DNA of 17,096 nt from JAVMKJ01 sp031732875 (GTDB lineage: Bacteria > Pseudomonadota > Gammaproteobacteria > Competibacterales > Competibacteraceae), in assembly GCA_031732875.1 (NCBI GenBank), contig JAVMKL010000246.1, positions 1-17,096 of the forward strand, written 5' to 3'. This document shows, piece by piece, positions 14,215 through 17,096 of this stretch (its first letter is position 1; each line of letters opens with the position of its first letter). Both the position numbers and the translations under genes were made by a program. The notes beneath the pieces were generated by a model. It had not been told where the DNA came from. It was given only the letters and a program-made list of their open reading frames with translations, and made no database searches.

Positions 14215-16724
14215 CAGCTTATCGTCCTGACTTGGATTTCTTCGGGTAACAAATCGTTTGTCGGATGCAGCGGCGCGATTCGATAGCGAATCCGCCGGGC
14301 CTGCCGGCGGCGCCAGGCGCTGCGCAGCAGGCGTTGCAGCAGCGTGACCGCGATGGTTTCCAGTCGGCGCAGGTCGGCGCGGGCGCCGCTCATCACCAAT
14401 CGCGGCGAACCTTCCAGCGTGTAGTGGCCGTGCTCCAGCCCCTCCCGCAAGCCGGCGGCGTCGAAGCTCAGATTCCACCAGCCGTTGGCGGCGCGGAACT
14501 CCAGCAGCCGGGCAGCGATTTGGTCAAAGTCCAGATACGGCAGCAGGGCGATAAAGCGTTCCTTGATGTCTTCGCCCAGTTCGGTTTTATTGGCCGTCTC
14601 GGTGGTTCCCCGTTGCATCTGGACTCTTTCGACGCGGGCCGCCAGCGATAAGCCGACCGATTCGGCCGAAGACTGCCAGCCCGAACCACCGACGGCGGAC
14701 AGGGTGAATTCCCCTCGATCCGGGTCTTGCGCGGACAGGTGCAGCAGCGACGACAGCGGCGGATCGGGCAGAATCCGGGTGGGAACCCGCTCCAGCCGGG
14801 ATTCGATGCCGTTGGCGCGCAGATTTTCCAGGAACTTGCTCATGTAATCGGCGCGCAGGCCGTAGATGTAGGCGGTTTGCAGGGGCGCGACGGACGCGGG
14901 CGGTGCGGCCAGGCGCTTGCCGTCGCCGCCAGAACCTTTGAACCGTACCACCCGGCCGAACATCTGGACGATCAGCGGGCCTTCGCCGCTGCCCAGCCGC
15001 AGCAGGGTGAGCGAACTGGCGCGATAGTTGTTCCAGCCTTCGGAGAAGCGGCGCGAGCCGATCAGCAGGTTGACCGTGGAGTCGCGGCGCTCCAGTGCGG
15101 CGAACAGCGACGGCGTGATGGCGTCGGCTTCGACCTCCAGGCCGTGCGGCTCCAGCGCCTTTTTCAGACCGTCGGCGTCGCCGATGTTGACCACGCCGAA
15201 GTAGCGCACCCGGTCGCCGAGCGACAGCCCCAGGCCGACTTCGCCGCGACTGGTTTTGAGGGCGCGCAACACGAACGTCGCGCCCGGCTGGTGGCCGAAC
15301 ACGTCGCGCAACAGACGGCCGGCGAGATTGGCCGGGTCGGCGGTTCGCACGGCTTCCAAAACCGGCTTGGGCAACAACGCCTCGCCGTCGTCGCCGGCCA
15401 GCCGGCCCAGCGCGTCGCCGAGAAACGCCTTGCCGTCTTCCGCGAACAGCCGTTTGAGGAAGAGCAGCACTTCGATGATGTCGGAGCGGTAGTCCGCGTC
15501 GTCGCTCCCCTTGGCCCCGACCACGGACAGCCCGAGCAACACCCACAATGGCTGTTCGACGGCCAGTCCCCTGCCCCCGATCTCCGCGATGACGGCGGAA
15601 TCGTGGTAAGCGCGCAGTTGCCGCCAGTAGGCGGTTAGTGCCGTCGCCAGCACGTCGGCGTGGTGGTTCCAGCCGCTCGCGCCTTGCAGGTTGCGCACGT
15701 CGAAATCCTTGCCGTACAGGTCGGCGTGAAAGCGGTCGTAGGCGTAGTCGTACAGCACCGATTTGGCGTAGCGGTCGAAAGCGTGCTCGGCTTCGGCGAC
15801 CTGGCCGAAGGTGGCGGAGAATTCGATCAGCAGGCCACGGTAATACTCCTGGAGATGCCCGACACCGGCCATGTTGCGCTGAATGCGCTTCCAAACCGAT
15901 TCCTCGCTCTTCTGACCCTTGTGGCCCTCATCCACGAACACCAGATTGCGCCGGTCGGCAAACGCTGCGGTATCGAGGGAAACGCCCTCGCCCTGCTTGT
16001 TCTCGGTGAGCTTGTTGATGTCGATGATGATGACGGTATCGGCCGACTGGCCGGCGATGCGGGAACCGTCGCCGTCGTCGGGGTAGACGAACACCGGGCA
16101 GCGCATGGCGCGACGCAGGGCCTCGGCGTGCTGGCGGGACAGCGCTTCCGAGGGCGTGATCAGGATGACTTGATCGAAACCGCGACCGTCGGGGAAACGC
16201 CGCTGCGCCAGCAGCGCGAGGCAGGCGTGCAGAACGTGGGTCTTGCCAGCGGCGGTGGCCATCCAGAACGCGGTTTGTTGCAGGTCGTCCGGCGTGAAGT
16301 CGGCAATCCGGTACTGGTTGCGCCCGCTCCATTCATTTCGGTGAAACTGAATCAGGTCGGCGAGCAGCGCGTCCCGGTCGGCGAACAATCGGTTGAAGTG
16401 GTGGGCGGCGAACAGGATGGCGAGGTATTGAAAGTAGCGCGGTGCGAAACCGGCTTGCTGGCAGGCGGCGCGCACTTCGCCATCGAGTTGCTCCAGCAGG
16501 GGCGCGGCGCTGGCGGGCGCGGCCTGGCGCAGGGCGTTGAGATAGCCGTTGGCGTTCAGGGCTTCCAGCGCGCCCTCGGCGGTTTCCTGGTCGCTCAGGT
16601 AGCGTTCGGCGTCGCGCGGGCGCAGCCGCACGTCGGCGGCCAGAAAATCCCGCAGGACGAGGGAACGCTGGAGCCGAACGTGGCCGGAAATCGCGGCGCG
16701 GGCGGTCGTGGAGCGTTTCGCCAT
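14214..16724 (-). CDS. SF2 helicase, type III Res-like, without fused nuclease (836 aa)
   Basis: DEAD/DEAH-type ATPase, probably a DNA translocase. Motifs in order: Walker A ATAAGKT (156-162), VILITPSEALSRQH (186-199), Walker B VFVDEGH (262-268), motif III EFSAT (301-305), motif V LLIGSRRFSEGWNN (553-566) and motif VI QMFGRVVRFKG (587-597). The GSxxxxEGWxN and QMxGRxxR forms resemble type III restriction Res subunits. After motif VI there are about 240 residues with no PD-(D/E)xK signature; that signature is instead in the next gene. The N-terminal 140 residues are helical and unassigned. The ATG directly abuts the stop codon of the 83-aa gene with no clear Shine-Dalgarno, pointing to coupled translation. 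Helicase call is firm, restriction or defence role is inferred. Confidence 0.88.
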   Translation of the reverse strand: MAKRSTTARAAISGHVRLQRSLVLRDFLAADVRLRPRDAERYLSDQETAEGALEALNANGYLNALRQAAPASAAPLLEQLDGEVRAACQQAGFAPRYFQYLAILFAAHHFNRLFADRDALLADLIQFHRNEWSGRNQYRIADFTPDDLQQTAFWMATAAGKTHVLHACLALLAQRRFPDGRGFDQVILITPSEALSRQHAEALRRAMRCPVFVYPDDGDGSRIAGQSADTVIIIDINKLTENKQGEGVSLDTAAFADRRNLVFVDEGHKGQKSEESVWKRIQRNMAGVGHLQEYYRGLLIEFSATFGQVAEAEHAFDRYAKSVLYDYAYDRFHADLYGKDFDVRNLQGASGWNHHADVLATALTAYWRQLRAYHDSAVIAEIGGRGLAVEQPLWVLLGLSVVGAKGSDDADYRSDIIEVLLFLKRLFAEDGKAFLGDALGRLAGDDGEALLPKPVLEAVRTADPANLAGRLLRDVFGHQPGATFVLRALKTSRGEVGLGLSLGDRVRYFGVVNIGDADGLKKALEPHGLEVEADAITPSLFAALERRDSTVNLLIGSRRFSEGWNNYRASSLTLLRLGSGEGPLIVQMFGRVVRFKGSGGDGKRLAAPPASVAPLQTAYIYGLRADYMSKFLENLRANGIESRLERVPTRILPDPPLSSLLHLSAQDPDRGEFTLSAVGGSGWQSSAESVGLSLAARVERVQMQRGTTETANKTELGEDIKERFIALLPYLDFDQIAARLLEFRAANGWWNLSFDAAGLREGLEHGHYTLEGSPRLVMSGARADLRRLETIAVTLLQRLLRSAWRRRQARRIRYRIAPLHPTNDLLPEEIQVRTIS

Positions 16725-16976
16725 CTAGGCGGCTTGGCGCGACTTTTCGGGAACGGGTTCGCGCAACAAGTCCTGCGGGTCGAATCCGGCAAGACCCAAA
16801 TCGGCGGCGGAAACGCCGAAAATCTTGCCTTGATCCAGAGCGAAGCTGATCAAGTCGTAATAGGCCATGCGCAACCCTTGATGATAAGCGTCGCTTTGGG
16901 CAGCCTGTTCCGCCGTACGCCGGGCCTTGCCGAGCAATTCCTGCAATACCACTTGATAATCAATTTGATCCGCCAT
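16725..16976 (-). CDS. Small unrecognised protein of the helicase/nuclease cassette (83 aa)
   Basis: I do not recognise a family. The protein is mostly helical: an amphipathic N-terminal part (YQVVLQELLGKARRTAEQAA), then AYHQGLRMAYYDLISFALDQ and an acidic GLAGFDPQDLLREP. No signal peptide or membrane segment is evident. It has a good ribosome site (AGGAGA six bases upstream), starts 21 nt after the upstream stop codon and ends flush against the helicase ATG, so it is clearly part of the operon. A role as a structural or regulatory subunit of the complex, or an inhibitor of it, is possible but not shown. Confidence 0.72.
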   Translation of the reverse strand: MADQIDYQVVLQELLGKARRTAEQAAQSDAYHQGLRMAYYDLISFALDQGKIFGVSAADLGLAGFDPQDLLREPVPEKSRQAA

Positions 16977-16997
16977 GTCGTTTCTCCTCGATTATTT

Positions 16998-17096
16998 TTA
17001 TCCGTTGCCATTCATCCCCTCCACGAACACGGTTTCGATGGCGGCGAAGCGTTCGACGCCGGGGAAGGACAGGCGGGCGGGGTCGTTGGTGTAGTA
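16998..17096 (-). CDS. C-terminal end of an upstream gene, cut by the window edge (32 aa visible)
   Basis: The reading frame entering from the right edge begins YYTNDPARLSFPGVERF and ends in a TAA at 16998-17000. It is in the same direction as, and 21 nt from, the 83-aa gene. The position at the head of a helicase/nuclease cassette suggests a DNA methyltransferase subunit, but 32 residues are too few to prove this. The open frame plus a normal operon spacing is the only evidence that it is coding. Confidence 0.6.
   Translation of the reverse strand, partial: YYTNDPARLSFPGVERFAAIETVFVEGMNGNG

Noticed and set aside
14215..14478. An 88-codon N-terminal extension of the nuclease gene
   Set aside because: It overlaps the helicase C-terminus in another frame and is Arg/Ala/Pro-rich. 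The ATG at 14214 forms a TGATG junction and begins the more plausible protein.

Overview
This is a GC-rich bacterial chromosome window in which every gene I can support lies on the minus strand, so transcription runs from high to low coordinates. The gene content and order point to a gammaproteobacterium outside the Enterobacterales. From memory, hisC-tyrA-aroA-cmk-rpsA-ihfB-lapA resembles the Pseudomonas arrangement (where tyrA and aroA are fused), and lolC-lolD-comEC resembles several non-enteric gammaproteobacteria. I cannot name a genus from the sequence alone.

Layout in transcription order. (1) 17096-13099, accessory region: the last 32 codons of a gene entering from the right edge, an 83-aa protein I do not recognise, an 836-aa SF2 helicase with type III restriction (Res)-like motifs, and a 371-aa protein with a PD-(D/E)xK-like nuclease signature. 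The last three are joined by 0-1 nt junctions. This looks like a restriction or defence cassette with helicase and nuclease on separate polypeptides. (2) 13037-9013, amino-acid and nucleotide biosynthesis: hisC, tyrA, aroA (class II-like EPSP synthase) and cmk, with 1-nt and 8-nt gaps and a 4-nt overlap. (3) 9012-6683: rpsA (ribosomal protein S1) behind a 209-nt structured leader that has a hairpin plus U6 just before the start codon, then ihfB, then an intrinsic terminator. (4) 6596-5006: a promoter candidate followed by lapA and lapB, which control LPS assembly and LpxC turnover, closed by a terminator. (5) 4930-4360: a periplasmic ComEA-like DNA-binding protein with an internally repeated Pro/Ala tail, followed by two hairpins. 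(6) 4303-22: lolC/E-type permease, lolD ATPase and comEC, covering lipoprotein release and the DNA-uptake channel. comEA and comEC thus sit within a few kb of each other, separated by the lol genes.

Most of the window is conserved core machinery. The parts most worth a second look are the helicase/nuclease cassette placed just upstream of hisC, the terminator-like element abutting the rpsA start, the altered metal-binding motif in the hydrolase domain of ComEC, and the tandem-repeat tail of ComEA. No tRNA, rRNA, CRISPR array or insertion sequence was seen. No stretch over 300 bases lacks a gene.
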